Below are positions 35,370 through 44,296 of a stretch of 64,000 nucleotides of DNA, in pieces. Positions within the stretch are counted from its first letter, which is position 1; every line of letters begins with the position of its first letter. Made by a program: the position numbers and the translations under genes. Source of the DNA: Verrucomicrobiota bacterium (GTDB lineage Bacteria; Verrucomicrobiota; Verrucomicrobiia; JADLBR01); contig JAKQKQ010000049.1 in assembly GCA_029560585.1 (NCBI GenBank), positions 62,001 through 126,000 of the forward strand, given 5' to 3'. Below the pieces are notes generated by a model that was not told the DNA's origin, made no database searches, and saw only the letters and a program-made list of their open reading frames with translations.

Positions 35370-36619
35370 GATGTCCCTTCCCTGACATAGTCTTTCGCAA
35401 AGAACACTCTCGTCGCCATGAAGATCAGCGCGGCCCCGAGCAGGTAGACGAACGCGAGCGCCGATAGGCCGAAGCTCAGATTGACGCGCTCTTTGACGTA
35501 GCCGAGGAGCACGGGCGACGTCGCCCCCACCGTAAACGCGCAACAGAGCATCAGGCCCGTGGCGGACGAGCGATAGCGCTGCGGGATAACATCGAACAGG
35601 GCCGCAAATAGGTTCGAGTCGTAGAGCCCCCGGAAAAATCCGAACCCCGCCAGCGCGACGTACACCATCGTGACGTTACCCGAGGTGCCCATCAGCCAGA
35701 TGAACGGCGCCCCCAGCAACAGCCCCAGGTACTCCATCTCCATGCGGATCGTTGGCCGACGGGCCGCGAGGCGATCCGAGACCCGCCCGCCCACCATCAC
35801 CCCGATGAACGCAAAGATGTAGTGGTAGAGCATGGAGTTGAGGGCGGCATCCTTCACCGAGAGATGGAATTTCTCGTAGAGGAATGTCGGCATCCATGTC
35901 TGATACCCGACCCCGACGAAGACCATCCCGCCGAACGCGAGGCTCAGGAAATAGAGGGTCGGTGTGCGCAGGACGCTCCGCAGCACCTCGCCCAACCGGA
36001 CGGGCGGGCCGACGGGCTCGCTCGCGGGACGGGCGATATCGGCATCCCGGTGCTCGTTTCGCAGCCGCGCGGCCACCACGGCGGCCATCAGCAGGCCGAA
36101 GGAACCGAATGTGTAGAAAGTCGAGCGCCAACCATGCGTCTCGCCAACCCACCCGGCGATCCAGCTGCTCGCGACTATCCCGACGTACAGCGAACTCTGG
36201 TGAACGGCCATCGCCTGCGCGCGCGTCTTGTGGTGGTACTGGCCAATGAGCGAATTGGCGGCCGGGTAGTAGAACGCCTCGCCCACGCCCGTGGCCACGC
36301 TGCGGAATAGGATCAGCAGCAAGATGCCCGTGCTCAGCCCCGTACACAGCGTGCCCACGCTGAAGGTCAAGAGACTCAGGCAGACGATCCACTTCTTGGT
36401 GACGAAGTCCCCCAGGCAACCCGCCAGCGGAACAAACACGCCGTAGAGGAGCGTGAATGCTGTCGCGACCATGCCGAGCTGCACGTCGCTCACGCGCATG
36501 TCGGCCTTGATCAGCGGCAACACCGCGTTGTAGATCTGCCGGTCCCCCTGGTTCAGGAAATACGCAATCCAGAGGATGACGAGCAATTCCCATTTGTATG
36601 ATCGGGGTTGGTTGTTCAT
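35366..36619 (-). CDS. MFS transporter, probable sugar or sugar-acid permease
   Basis: A 417-residue, 12-segment inner-membrane permease. ATG 36619 has a near-ideal ribosome-binding site (GGAGG, 5-nt spacer). The first segment WELLVILWIAYFLNQGDRQIYN and the FGYIAD-type loop GCLGDFVTKKWIVCL place it in the same broad anion:cation symporter / spinster-like branch as the ExuT-like gene at 24356, but the two share only the fold-level motifs. The QGDRQIYNAVLP block corresponds to NYVDRQALSVLLP in the other. It is coupled to the CBM9 lipoprotein (ATGA), suggesting binding protein and importer serve the same ligand. Confidence 0.82.
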   Translation of the reverse strand: MNNQPRSYKWELLVILWIAYFLNQGDRQIYNAVLPLIKADMRVSDVQLGMVATAFTLLYGVFVPLAGCLGDFVTKKWIVCLSLLTFSVGTLCTGLSTGILLLILFRSVATGVGEAFYYPAANSLIGQYHHKTRAQAMAVHQSSLYVGIVASSWIAGWVGETHGWRSTFYTFGSFGLLMAAVVAARLRNEHRDADIARPASEPVGPPVRLGEVLRSVLRTPTLYFLSLAFGGMVFVGVGYQTWMPTFLYEKFHLSVKDAALNSMLYHYIFAFIGVMVGGRVSDRLAARRPTIRMEMEYLGLLLGAPFIWLMGTSGNVTMVYVALAGFGFFRGLYDSNLFAALFDVIPQRYRSSATGLMLCCAFTVGATSPVLLGYVKERVNLSFGLSALAFVYLLGAALIFMATRVFFAKDYVREGTS

Positions 36620-36632
36620 GACAGCCTCCGTC

Positions 36633-36758
36633 TCAGCGTTTCGAGCAGCGGACAACGCGCGTCCCATGCTGCCCTATCGGCAGCGTGAATCTGGCCGGAT
36701 CGAGTCCAGAGGGATTTCTGTCGCCGTGCGGCAGGACTTTCCATCGGCGGAACATCAT
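36633..36758 (-). CDS. Small ORF (41 aa) between glycosidase and MFS genes
   Basis: ATG 36758 overlaps the stop of the upstream DUF5060-type gene as ATGA; the frame ends 13 bases before the MFS start, just ahead of its GGAGG. The product begins MMFRRWKVLPHGD and contains ARFTLPIGQHGTRVV. No known domain. It fills most of the 135-base gap 36620..36754, which also contains a hairpin. Confidence 0.25.
   Translation of the reverse strand: MMFRRWKVLPHGDRNPSGLDPARFTLPIGQHGTRVVRCSKR
36665..36687. other. Intercistronic hairpin
   Basis: Nine-base arms (36665-36673 and 36679-36687) around a 5-base loop pair with one G-U. It lies between a glycosidase gene and the MFS gene, without a following T run on the minus strand, so mRNA processing or attenuation is more likely than termination. 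Confidence 0.3.
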
Positions 36759-39328
36759 TGGAGAACCACTTTCATCGCCACATCCTTCTCGACCGGCGGC
36801 AATGCGCACTTCACCACCAGGTCCACGGATCGGGCTTCCGTGCAGGAAACGACTTTTCCACCCCGCGTGTCCCAAAACTCGACCCTATAGGCACCGTCTT
36901 TCCTCACCGGCACATCAACCTCCGCTCCCGCGATCGTGGGCGGTGCCTTCCCCTGATGGCCTGCCTCGAACCAGTTGTATGAGCGGTTCTGAACCCACGC
37001 CAAACTCTTGCCCTCGGACCGCAGGCTGAAGGCGCGGAGCCCGGCGTGCGAAACGGCGGGCGTCGCCATCTCCCAGTGCGGCCTGGTGAGTGATTCGCCC
37101 GCCAGGAAGGCGCGCATGGCCGCGGCGTGGCATAACTGGTCCCGCTGAACGATGAATGCCCCAAGCCATTCGGTTCCGCCGACGGCATTCTTCAAAAACA
37201 GGCTGATCCAAAGGTGATTGTGGAAAGAGATCGCCTCGGGAAACTTCCATCGCTCGCCGGTGAGGTAATAGAGCGCGCGCCTGGGGCCGTAGGCGTCTTC
37301 GGGCTTCGTCCACTCGACCATGCCGCCCTCGGGGTTGATAAGCGGACAATTGAACCCCCCGTATTTCTGCATCAGTTCAAGGCTCAGCGTCACGGCGTCC
37401 ACCTCGCGCTTGAAATACCAGTCTGGAATGATGATCGCGTCGCCACCCTCGGCGATCGAGCGCGGCCCCTCACACATCACGTGAGGATGTTCGTAGACGT
37501 CGATCGCGCGCACGTAGTTCTGGAGGCCCTTGATCCACGAGCGCACCATCAGGGGCGAAAAGCGCGATCCCGCCTGCCCCTCATCGCCGATGGCCCAGAC
37601 CAGCAGCGCGGGGCTGTCGCTCATCCGCCCAACGAAGTAGCGGAGGTGATCTCTCTGCATCTCCAGGGCCCGCTCGTTGACGTACAGATCTTCGATGCTT
37701 CCGCAGGGGCCACCCTGGGCGGAGGAATACGGCAATGTGTCCAGGCCGTAGATGACCGACCGGCAGAGATCGTCGTAACAGGTGACCCAATAGATGCCCA
37801 GCGCCTCCAGCGTGCGCAGCCGATGCTCGCATTTCCACGCCACATGCTGATCGATGTAACCACCGCGCGTGTAGAGCCGGCCGAAGAACTCCGCCAGACA
37901 GTAGTCATAGTTGGAGCCGCCCTCGGCCTTGCGCCGATAGTAGTCGTCGAGCCGACGCGTGGAAACGCAGCGCGGGTTTCCACCGAAGATGTAGTTCGGG
38001 TCACGGAACCACCCGCTCGGGCCAATGCCGAAGAATGACTCCCCGTTGTCGAACTCGAAGAACCGAGGGTCCTCCTTGCTCACGCGCAGGAAGCCCTTTC
38101 GCGCCGATGCGGTGACCTCGAGCGCGTGGCCGGGTGTCCGCCGCACCCCTGTCCTGTCCTGGGCCAGCACGTGGAGTTTGTGAACGCCGATCTCGCGCGG
38201 CCGATAGTACAGCCGCCAGGGAATGCACCGCTTGGGCAGCAGGATCTCCTCTGTCTCGTCGGCCGCGATGGATGTGAAGTCCTGCCAGAAGAACGCAGGC
38301 ACCTTCTCCGTCCTCCCCGACGGGGTTTCCACCACCGCCTGCACGTTGATCTGCCGGGGATCGAACGCGTTCTCATAGGTTGCCGCCAGATCGACCGGAA
38401 TCGTGAGCAACTCGAATCGCTCCGCGCGCGCTGGCATCGCATCGCAGCGCACGGCCAGCGGTCTCTCGTCGCGCGTCGGGCACACCTCGTCAAGCTCGAC
38501 GCGATGTGGCCCGGCCTTCTTCGCGGCAGCCTCTGCCGGAAACACCAGCACAAGCTCGTCATCGCGGAGAATATACGGTGGCACCTCCATCGCGCGCAGC
38601 GCGTCGGGCTCAAACGCGGTCCGCCCGCCGCGCGCGAGCAGCGCATCGCCCAGGTGCAAAACGACGGATACGGATTTCGCCGGATCGCCCTTCAGTCCGA
38701 TGCCCCCTCTCGCCGTCCGTTCGTAGGGCAGCGTGCGATACAAAAAGACATGGCCCAAGATTCCGCCGCCGCGCGCCTGCGCCGAGTCAATCACGCGCAC
38801 CATCAGCAGGTTCTCTCCGCCGAATCTCACCGATGGCGTGAGATCGATATCGACCGGCCCGGGAACGCGGGCGCCCCAGTGATACATCTTTCGCGCCAGA
38901 TGCGCGCCGTTGAGGACAAAATCGGCCGCGTCATCGACCGCCGTGCAGAAGAACCCCAGCCGGTATCCTCGCAATTCCGCGGGAACACGGAACCGAAGCC
39001 GGAGCCACGTGACCTTGTCGTTCAACTCCGGATGTCCGATGTTCTCCCAGCGCATCCCAACCTGGATCGGTTTCCAACCCCCCTCCTGGTCGATCGCCCC
39101 ACATTCCATCTTCGCGCGCTCCGCATCGCGCCGCATGTCGGCATCGCTGCGCCCGAATCCAACGCCGGATGCCCACGCCGCATCCTTGGCGAGATGCTCC
39201 CATGGTGCCCCCCGGACATCCACCAGCAGCGCATCAACGCCAAACTCGATCGCATCGGAACCACGCGCGATCGATGCCGCCAGCAATAGCTGGGCACATA
39301 TCGTCAATCCCGTCACTCCCGCATTCAC
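36755..39328 (-). CDS. DUF5060-type secreted glycosidase-like protein
   Basis: An 857-residue secreted protein. The start is GTG 39328 with AGGAG upstream (9-nt spacer); a signal peptide follows. Residues about 90-200 are a GH2-like jelly roll (WLRLRFRVPAELRGYRLGF, FVLNGAHLARKMYHWG). Around residues 370-460 lies the DUF5060-like immunoglobulin fold, ending FLRVSKEDPRFFEFDNGESF then FGIGPSGWF, which opens a TIM-barrel domain. Candidate acids are in LVWAIGDEGQ and LINPEGGMVEW. The C-terminus is another beta-sandwich (RVEFWDTRGGKVV). DUF5060 proteins are putative endo-glycosidases of clan GH-A; specificity here is unknown. Confidence 0.65.
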   Translation of the reverse strand: MNAGVTGLTICAQLLLAASIARGSDAIEFGVDALLVDVRGAPWEHLAKDAAWASGVGFGRSDADMRRDAERAKMECGAIDQEGGWKPIQVGMRWENIGHPELNDKVTWLRLRFRVPAELRGYRLGFFCTAVDDAADFVLNGAHLARKMYHWGARVPGPVDIDLTPSVRFGGENLLMVRVIDSAQARGGGILGHVFLYRTLPYERTARGGIGLKGDPAKSVSVVLHLGDALLARGGRTAFEPDALRAMEVPPYILRDDELVLVFPAEAAAKKAGPHRVELDEVCPTRDERPLAVRCDAMPARAERFELLTIPVDLAATYENAFDPRQINVQAVVETPSGRTEKVPAFFWQDFTSIAADETEEILLPKRCIPWRLYYRPREIGVHKLHVLAQDRTGVRRTPGHALEVTASARKGFLRVSKEDPRFFEFDNGESFFGIGPSGWFRDPNYIFGGNPRCVSTRRLDDYYRRKAEGGSNYDYCLAEFFGRLYTRGGYIDQHVAWKCEHRLRTLEALGIYWVTCYDDLCRSVIYGLDTLPYSSAQGGPCGSIEDLYVNERALEMQRDHLRYFVGRMSDSPALLVWAIGDEGQAGSRFSPLMVRSWIKGLQNYVRAIDVYEHPHVMCEGPRSIAEGGDAIIIPDWYFKREVDAVTLSLELMQKYGGFNCPLINPEGGMVEWTKPEDAYGPRRALYYLTGERWKFPEAISFHNHLWISLFLKNAVGGTEWLGAFIVQRDQLCHAAAMRAFLAGESLTRPHWEMATPAVSHAGLRAFSLRSEGKSLAWVQNRSYNWFEAGHQGKAPPTIAGAEVDVPVRKDGAYRVEFWDTRGGKVVSCTEARSVDLVVKCALPPVEKDVAMKVVLQ

Positions 39329-39402
39329 TCGCGTGGTCTCCTGTCGTTCTCCGATAACCCCATCATCCGATTCAACAACGGCGAAAAATCATCGCGGCCC
39401 CT

Positions 39403-41244
39403 TCACGGTCCATGTGGATCCTCCCCGATCGCGTATGTGCCAGGAGCAAGCAAGAACGAGCCGTCGGACGCCGCTGGCACCGGATCGCCTTGGCCGCGCC
39501 GCCTGCACACCGTCTTCCTCTTGTCCCCCAGCCGAAAGGTGAAGCGCCGCGGCCCCTCGAGCAACCGCGACACCACGGGCCATTCGTTGACATTCATGTA
39601 CCGGTTGGCCATCGGTCGGAACGAGCGGCCTCGGAAAGGATCATTCACCAGCCGCTGGTTGGGAAACACGACCAGCTCCCAGCCGCCAGAGCCGGTGCGA
39701 TCTAATCGGTAGGCCCCATTGCCCTCGGCACTGACAAAGCGCGAGGATCCGCTGGCCAGTATGACGTCGGGCACCGCCGCGGGCGTCTCGTTATCCGGCA
39801 GATTGCCCGAATGGACGAGCATGCCGTCGCCGGAGAAAACGACCGTGTCCGGATCGCGCCGCACCGACCAGCCCTCGCCGCTCCATCGGCTCGAATCCGC
39901 CGGCAGGCGGCCGTCGCGGGGCGCCCGCCGGAAAATCTCGCCGGCCGCGACAAACGCGATCGCGCGCTCGGGAGTGTGCAAGAGATTCAAGAAATGTATG
40001 CGCCAGCCGGGGTTGTATGCCGCGACCGCCGTGGGCGTGTGGGTGAACATCGCGGCCATCTGCGCCCGGCGGGCCGCAAAGGCCAACGCCATCGCACCAT
40101 ACGGATAGCCCTGCAGCGTGCTCGGCGCGTTGAACTCGTAGATGATGCGCGGGCGGTCCTCGGCGCGCTGGCCGATCACCGTCTCATTCCACGCCCGCAC
40201 CAGGTCCAGAAAATTGAGGCCGTCATTCCAGCTGGACTCAAAACCCCGGCCGCCCGTCGGGTAGCAGCCGGTGGTGTAGGCGTCGACCCCCGCGGCGCCG
40301 AGCGCGCCGCGGATGCGGTCGCTGCCAAGCGATGCGTCGCTGTGGGCGCGCAGGTAGGGCCGCCCCATCGCACCGTCGATCGCGGCGAACATCCGCCTCA
40401 GGTAGCGCTCCACCAGTTCCCCGCGAAACCCGTCGAAAACCTTCGCCTCTTCGCCGGGATGCGCGCCACGATAGGTGTTCCAGAGCCCGCGCAGCTGCGC
40501 GCGCGCCGCACCGGCGGACTGGGACGCCTCGTGCATGTTGTCCTTCGGATCCCGCTCGAGCATCCCCGCCGTCACGTACTTCGGCTCATTGAACGGCTCT
40601 ATGGCGACCAGATTCGGGAAGTCGGCGTACCGCCGCCCCGATATGCTGCTGCGGCGGCCCAGCAACTCGGCGACATATCGCTCCTGGCAGCGTATGGCAT
40701 CCTCGTTCCAGATCATCTCGTCCACGCCATAGAAGTTTGAGAACCCAAAACTGCCGCCCACCCCCACGTGCCAGTACGCGTAATAGCGGTCCATCAGCGA
40801 CTGATTCTCCGGCGTGTTCCACCAGGCCACGGGAGTCAACATCACGAAAATGCCCGCGCGATCCAGTTCCTCCATGAGCAGATCGAATACCTCGAGGTGA
40901 CGGTTCGGGGTCAGGTGGCCTTCGCGGTCACTGATCTCGCGGTCAAAGACGTGAATCCGGACGAAATCCAGGCGCATGAGCCGGAACTGGGCGATATCCT
41001 CCGCGATCGCCTGCCGATAGTCGGCGCCGACCTCGCCGAGGTTCTGATAGTTGTGGCTGAATGGCGCGTAGTAATTCACACCCCAGAGCCTCACCTCGCG
41101 CCCGGCGACGTCCCGGATGATACCGTCGCGCACCGCGAACGGCGCGACGAACCGCGCGGGGCTCGGAGAACCGGGCTCCGCGAATGACATCCCGCCAGCC
41201 AGCGCAACGGCGCACAGCGCCGATAGACCCGCGCGATCCTTCAT
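39403..41244 (-). CDS. GH5-like (clan GH-A) glycosidase, secreted
   Basis: A 613-residue protein from ATG 41244, which has a textbook ribosome-binding site (AAGGAGG, 7-nt spacer) and a Sec leader ending near SFAEPG. The barrel opens FVAPFAVRDGIIRDVAGREV then LWGVNYYAPF; the acid/base is IEPFNEPKYV (Glu220) and the nucleophile IIYEFNAPST (Glu370). A C-terminal beta domain of about 170 residues follows. The WGVNYYAP opening and loop lengths fit large unclassified GH5-type or GH-A enzymes of PVC bacteria. The frame also contains an in-phase GTG (41340) overlapping the enolase stop as GTGA, which would add 32 residues. Confidence 0.78.
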   Translation of the reverse strand: MKDRAGLSALCAVALAGGMSFAEPGSPSPARFVAPFAVRDGIIRDVAGREVRLWGVNYYAPFSHNYQNLGEVGADYRQAIAEDIAQFRLMRLDFVRIHVFDREISDREGHLTPNRHLEVFDLLMEELDRAGIFVMLTPVAWWNTPENQSLMDRYYAYWHVGVGGSFGFSNFYGVDEMIWNEDAIRCQERYVAELLGRRSSISGRRYADFPNLVAIEPFNEPKYVTAGMLERDPKDNMHEASQSAGAARAQLRGLWNTYRGAHPGEEAKVFDGFRGELVERYLRRMFAAIDGAMGRPYLRAHSDASLGSDRIRGALGAAGVDAYTTGCYPTGGRGFESSWNDGLNFLDLVRAWNETVIGQRAEDRPRIIYEFNAPSTLQGYPYGAMALAFAARRAQMAAMFTHTPTAVAAYNPGWRIHFLNLLHTPERAIAFVAAGEIFRRAPRDGRLPADSSRWSGEGWSVRRDPDTVVFSGDGMLVHSGNLPDNETPAAVPDVILASGSSRFVSAEGNGAYRLDRTGSGGWELVVFPNQRLVNDPFRGRSFRPMANRYMNVNEWPVVSRLLEGPRRFTFRLGDKRKTVCRRRGQGDPVPAASDGSFLLAPGTYAIGEDPHGP

Positions 41245-41336
41245 CGTGCGCCCTCCTTGGATCGCCGCCATCGCGCCAAGGGCGGCGGCGCTGGAGAGAG
41301 CACGCACTAGCAGGTCTCCTAAGGACGCCGCCATGT

Positions 41337-42527
41337 TCACATCCCCCCGACGATCGGGTACCACTCCGGCCTGCGCGGGTCCTGGTGGAAGCGGGCGTAG
41401 TAATCGCCTTTCTCGGCGTAGTAGCGCTCGTATTTCTCCATCTTCTCCTCGTCGAGCGCCACGCCAAGGCCGGGGCCGGTCGGCACGCGCAGGCAGCCGC
41501 CCTCGTATCGCATCTTGCCGCCGACGATGATGTCGTCTGTCAGGTGGTTGTACACGGCGTCCCCGGCGAACGTCATGTTCGGGATGGTGCACGCCGTGTG
41601 GAGCATGGCGGACATCTCGACGCCAAACTCGGCGCCGCTGTGCATGCCGACGCCCAGGTTAAAGGTGCGCAAGACGGCGCAGAGATCTTTGACGCCCCGT
41701 GGACCCTCCCAGTAGTGCAGGTCGGTCAGCACCACGTCCACCGCATCGAGCCGGATCGCCGGACCCAGATCGTCAAACTTCGCGGGATACATGTTGGTCG
41801 CGATCGGGATCCGCACCTGCCGGCGCACCGCCGCGAGCCCCTCGATGCCCCAGGCCGGATCCTCGAAGTACTCGAGGCCCAGTGGCTCCAGCCGACGGCC
41901 GATCCGGACCGCGGTCGGCACCGACCACACGCCATTCGCGTCCACGCGAAGGCCAAACCCGGGCCCCAGTCGCGCGCGGCAGAGCTCCATCACCCGCACC
42001 TCCTCGTCGGGATCCACCACCCCGCCCTTCATCTTGAATGTCCTGACACCCAGGGTCCGGTGGAGTTCCTCGGCCTGTTCGACGAGATCCTCCGCCCGCG
42101 TGTCGTCGCCGCCGCCGGGCCGGTCATATCGCCAGCTTAGCTCGCCCATCATCGGCACGCGATCGCGCACCGCCCCTCCCAGGAGGTCGCACATCGGCCG
42201 ACCGAGCACCTTCCCCTGGATATCCAGGCAGGCGATCTCTATCGCGCCGTAGAGCCGCGCATTGGATATATAATAGATGCTGCGCAGCACCTTCAGCTTG
42301 ATCGTCTCAAGGTGAAATGGGTCGAGCCCAACAATGCGCGGCTTCAGTTTCAGGAGGGCGCCCCGCTGGTCGCCGCCACCCACCTCGCCGAGGCCGACGA
42401 TCCCCTCGTCGGTAATGAGTTCCAGGACGGTCCTCAGGAAATAGCCGGGATGCACACCGGTGTTGTGCCGGAGCTGGCAATCCAGCGGGATCGCCACGCA
42501 ACGCGCTTTCATGTCGATGATTTTCAT
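41337..42527 (-). CDS. Glucarate-dehydratase-like enolase-superfamily enzyme (copy 1)
   Basis: A 396-residue cytoplasmic acid-sugar dehydratase of the enolase superfamily, closest in motif to the glucarate dehydratase (GlucD) group, which converts D-glucarate or L-idarate to 5-keto-4-deoxyglucarate. The expected residues are present: TFKMK (Lys165, Lys167), RVDANG (Asp196), YFEDP (Glu222), ATNMYP (Asn245) and GMHSGAE (His296). The IRLDAVDVVLTDLHYWEGPRG block is also GlucD-like. ATG 42527 lies 16 bases after the lyase stop. About three quarters of residues agree with copy 2 at the right edge. Assignment to an aldarate substrate is by family; the exact sugar acid is inferred. Confidence 0.83.
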   Translation of the reverse strand: MKIIDMKARCVAIPLDCQLRHNTGVHPGYFLRTVLELITDEGIVGLGEVGGGDQRGALLKLKPRIVGLDPFHLETIKLKVLRSIYYISNARLYGAIEIACLDIQGKVLGRPMCDLLGGAVRDRVPMMGELSWRYDRPGGGDDTRAEDLVEQAEELHRTLGVRTFKMKGGVVDPDEEVRVMELCRARLGPGFGLRVDANGVWSVPTAVRIGRRLEPLGLEYFEDPAWGIEGLAAVRRQVRIPIATNMYPAKFDDLGPAIRLDAVDVVLTDLHYWEGPRGVKDLCAVLRTFNLGVGMHSGAEFGVEMSAMLHTACTIPNMTFAGDAVYNHLTDDIIVGGKMRYEGGCLRVPTGPGLGVALDEEKMEKYERYYAEKGDYYARFHQDPRRPEWYPIVGGM

Positions 42528-42543
42528 ATTCCAGTTCTTCCGA

Positions 42544-43455
42544 TCATGGCCCGGGCGCGACATCCTCGTACCGGGCCCGTTCCCCGCCGACCTTCACGTC
42601 AGTCACGTAGATGACCTTGTTGGTCGCGACCGCGTCTTCTCTGTCAAAGGCGGCGCGCTTGTCCCCCGTGTCGGTGTGCCACTCGGGATGATAGATGCCC
42701 GTCTTGAGATAGGGGGTATATTCAACGCCGATGGTCGAATAGACGTTCGCTCCCTTGAGGCCCAAGACCTGTTTGCCGTCCTTCCAGATCTGCAGGAGGC
42801 CATCTTCGCCGGGCGACCACTTGGCGTGAACCACCCACGCCACCCAGCATCCGGTCTGCACGGCACCATCGAGTTTGACCCTGGTGCGCGTCGGTTTCGA
42901 CTGCGCTGACCCATAGCTCTGCGCGATGAACCAATTGGTATTCTGGATGGAGATGGCCAAGTTGGGGTAGGTTGCTTTCCAGTTGCCCGGGATGGCGTGC
43001 CATTGCATGACGATGTCGGCGCCCCGGTTCGGATCGAATACCCAGTCATCCGGCACAAGGATGCGCTCGCCGTACCACCGCTCCCAAAAGCCCTTCTCGC
43101 TCGGCAGTGATATCTCCGACCGGAACGAGTTTGGCGCGCGCCGCACCGCAAACCGAACGGCTTTGCGCCTGCCGCCCAAGCCGGGGGCATCCACGATCCT
43201 GATCCGCCCGGCAGTCGCCTCCGCGAGCCCATAATTATCGTCTTCCGAAAAATTCCATCTCTCGAATGTTCCGCGCAGGAAATCATCTTGGAAGATCACT
43301 GTCTTCCCAAGGGCAAAGACGTCCCTCGCGGTGAAATGGCGTTCCTTTTCTCCGGTGGCACCGCTGGGGCTTCCCGCGCCCATGCAGACCTGGGCCGACT
43401 GGCAAAACGCCAGCAACAGAACCAGAGCCTGGTTTGTCATCTTCGCTCGTCTCAT
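42544..43455 (-). CDS. Jelly-roll polysaccharide lyase (PF14099 / PL20-like), secreted
   Basis: A 303-residue protein with a leader (MTNQALVLLLAFCQSAQVCMG). The body is a beta-jelly-roll: VIFQDDFLRGTFERWNF, SFRSEISLPSEKG, WYGERILVPDDW, IVMQWHAIPG, GCWVAWVVHAKWSPGEDGL and IYVTDVKVG are hallmarks of the heparin-lyase-like family PF14099, which includes PL20 glucuronan lyase. Such enzymes cut uronic-acid polymers by beta-elimination. ATG 43455 has GGAG at 7 nt. Upstream in-frame codons to 43662 overlap the creatininase gene and are dismissed. The neighbouring GlucD-like gene suggests the product uronates enter an aldarate-type route. Confidence 0.75.
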   Translation of the reverse strand: MRRAKMTNQALVLLLAFCQSAQVCMGAGSPSGATGEKERHFTARDVFALGKTVIFQDDFLRGTFERWNFSEDDNYGLAEATAGRIRIVDAPGLGGRRKAVRFAVRRAPNSFRSEISLPSEKGFWERWYGERILVPDDWVFDPNRGADIVMQWHAIPGNWKATYPNLAISIQNTNWFIAQSYGSAQSKPTRTRVKLDGAVQTGCWVAWVVHAKWSPGEDGLLQIWKDGKQVLGLKGANVYSTIGVEYTPYLKTGIYHPEWHTDTGDKRAAFDREDAVATNKVIYVTDVKVGGERARYEDVAPGP

Positions 43456-43504
43456 GCCGTCACTCCGTCTGCTCAAGACCGGCGCCACCCCTTGCCCAAT
43501 GCCG

Positions 43505-44263
43505 TCACCACTTGGAAAATGCGTCCAAGAAGGCCGCAACCTCCGCCACGATGCCGTCAAAGAATCTCTTCCCCTTCTCCGCGGTCGCCAGTCTTGGGTC
43601 TCCGATGGTCCCGCTCTTGGACATCTCGTGGAATTCGTCCACGAAGTAGGCCGGTCGGGCATGCTGCATGTCCACCCGCCGGTATCTGTCGGCGTGCCTG
43701 GGGCCGTCTCGCCTCGCGCGAGCCATCTTCACGCGGTCTGGATGGAGGTGCAGCATCAGCGACGTCTCCAGCTCGCACGCATGGCCAATGCCGCCGAGTT
43801 CCGATTCGCGCACGGCCCTGATCGTTTTCACCGCAAGAGACCAGTACGACGCGAACACGAAGCGGACGCCCGGAAACCGGTCCTTCAATTCGCGCAGCGC
43901 GGCCCGCGCCGGCACATCGTTGCCACCATGACCATTCAACAGGAACACCTTCTTCGCCCCCATGCCCGCGATGCAGCCGCATAGTTCAACGACCAGGTGG
44001 ATATACGGCATCTGGCGCACGCTCAGGGTTCCGGGAAACGCCAGATGGTGCGTCGAGTGCCCCGCCCACAGCGTCGGCAGCAGGAGGATCTTCCCTGGTC
44101 GTTTGCACTCCAGGGCTCTCGATATGCCCGTGACGATGTCGGTATCGGTCGTAAACGGCAGATGGGGGCCGTGCTGCTCAAACGAACCGAGGGGCAGGAT
44201 CACGATCTTTTGCGCGACCTTCGCCCTCTTTGCCTCGGGCCAACCTAGGTTTTCTAGAATCAT
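43505..44263 (-). CDS. Creatininase-family amidohydrolase
   Basis: A 252-residue cytoplasmic metal-dependent amidohydrolase. LPLGSFEQHGPHLPFTTDTD carries metal ligands Glu29, His31 and Asp40; LLNGHGGND (His112) and GHACELETS (Glu164, Glu166) complete the pattern shared with creatinine amidohydrolase and 3-dehydro-type formamide hydrolases. A perfect GGAGG site precedes the ATG. In this setting creatinine is an unlikely substrate; a cyclic amide, lactam or lactone-like sugar derivative could be opened instead. It lies between GH10 and the lyase gene with small gaps (33 and 49 bases). Confidence 0.8.
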   Translation of the reverse strand: MILENLGWPEAKRAKVAQKIVILPLGSFEQHGPHLPFTTDTDIVTGISRALECKRPGKILLLPTLWAGHSTHHLAFPGTLSVRQMPYIHLVVELCGCIAGMGAKKVFLLNGHGGNDVPARAALRELKDRFPGVRFVFASYWSLAVKTIRAVRESELGGIGHACELETSLMLHLHPDRVKMARARRDGPRHADRYRRVDMQHARPAYFVDEFHEMSKSGTIGDPRLATAEKGKRFFDGIVAEVAAFLDAFSKW

Positions 44264-44296
44264 ACCGCCTCCTTCAAATGGATGCTCTTCCCCTGC

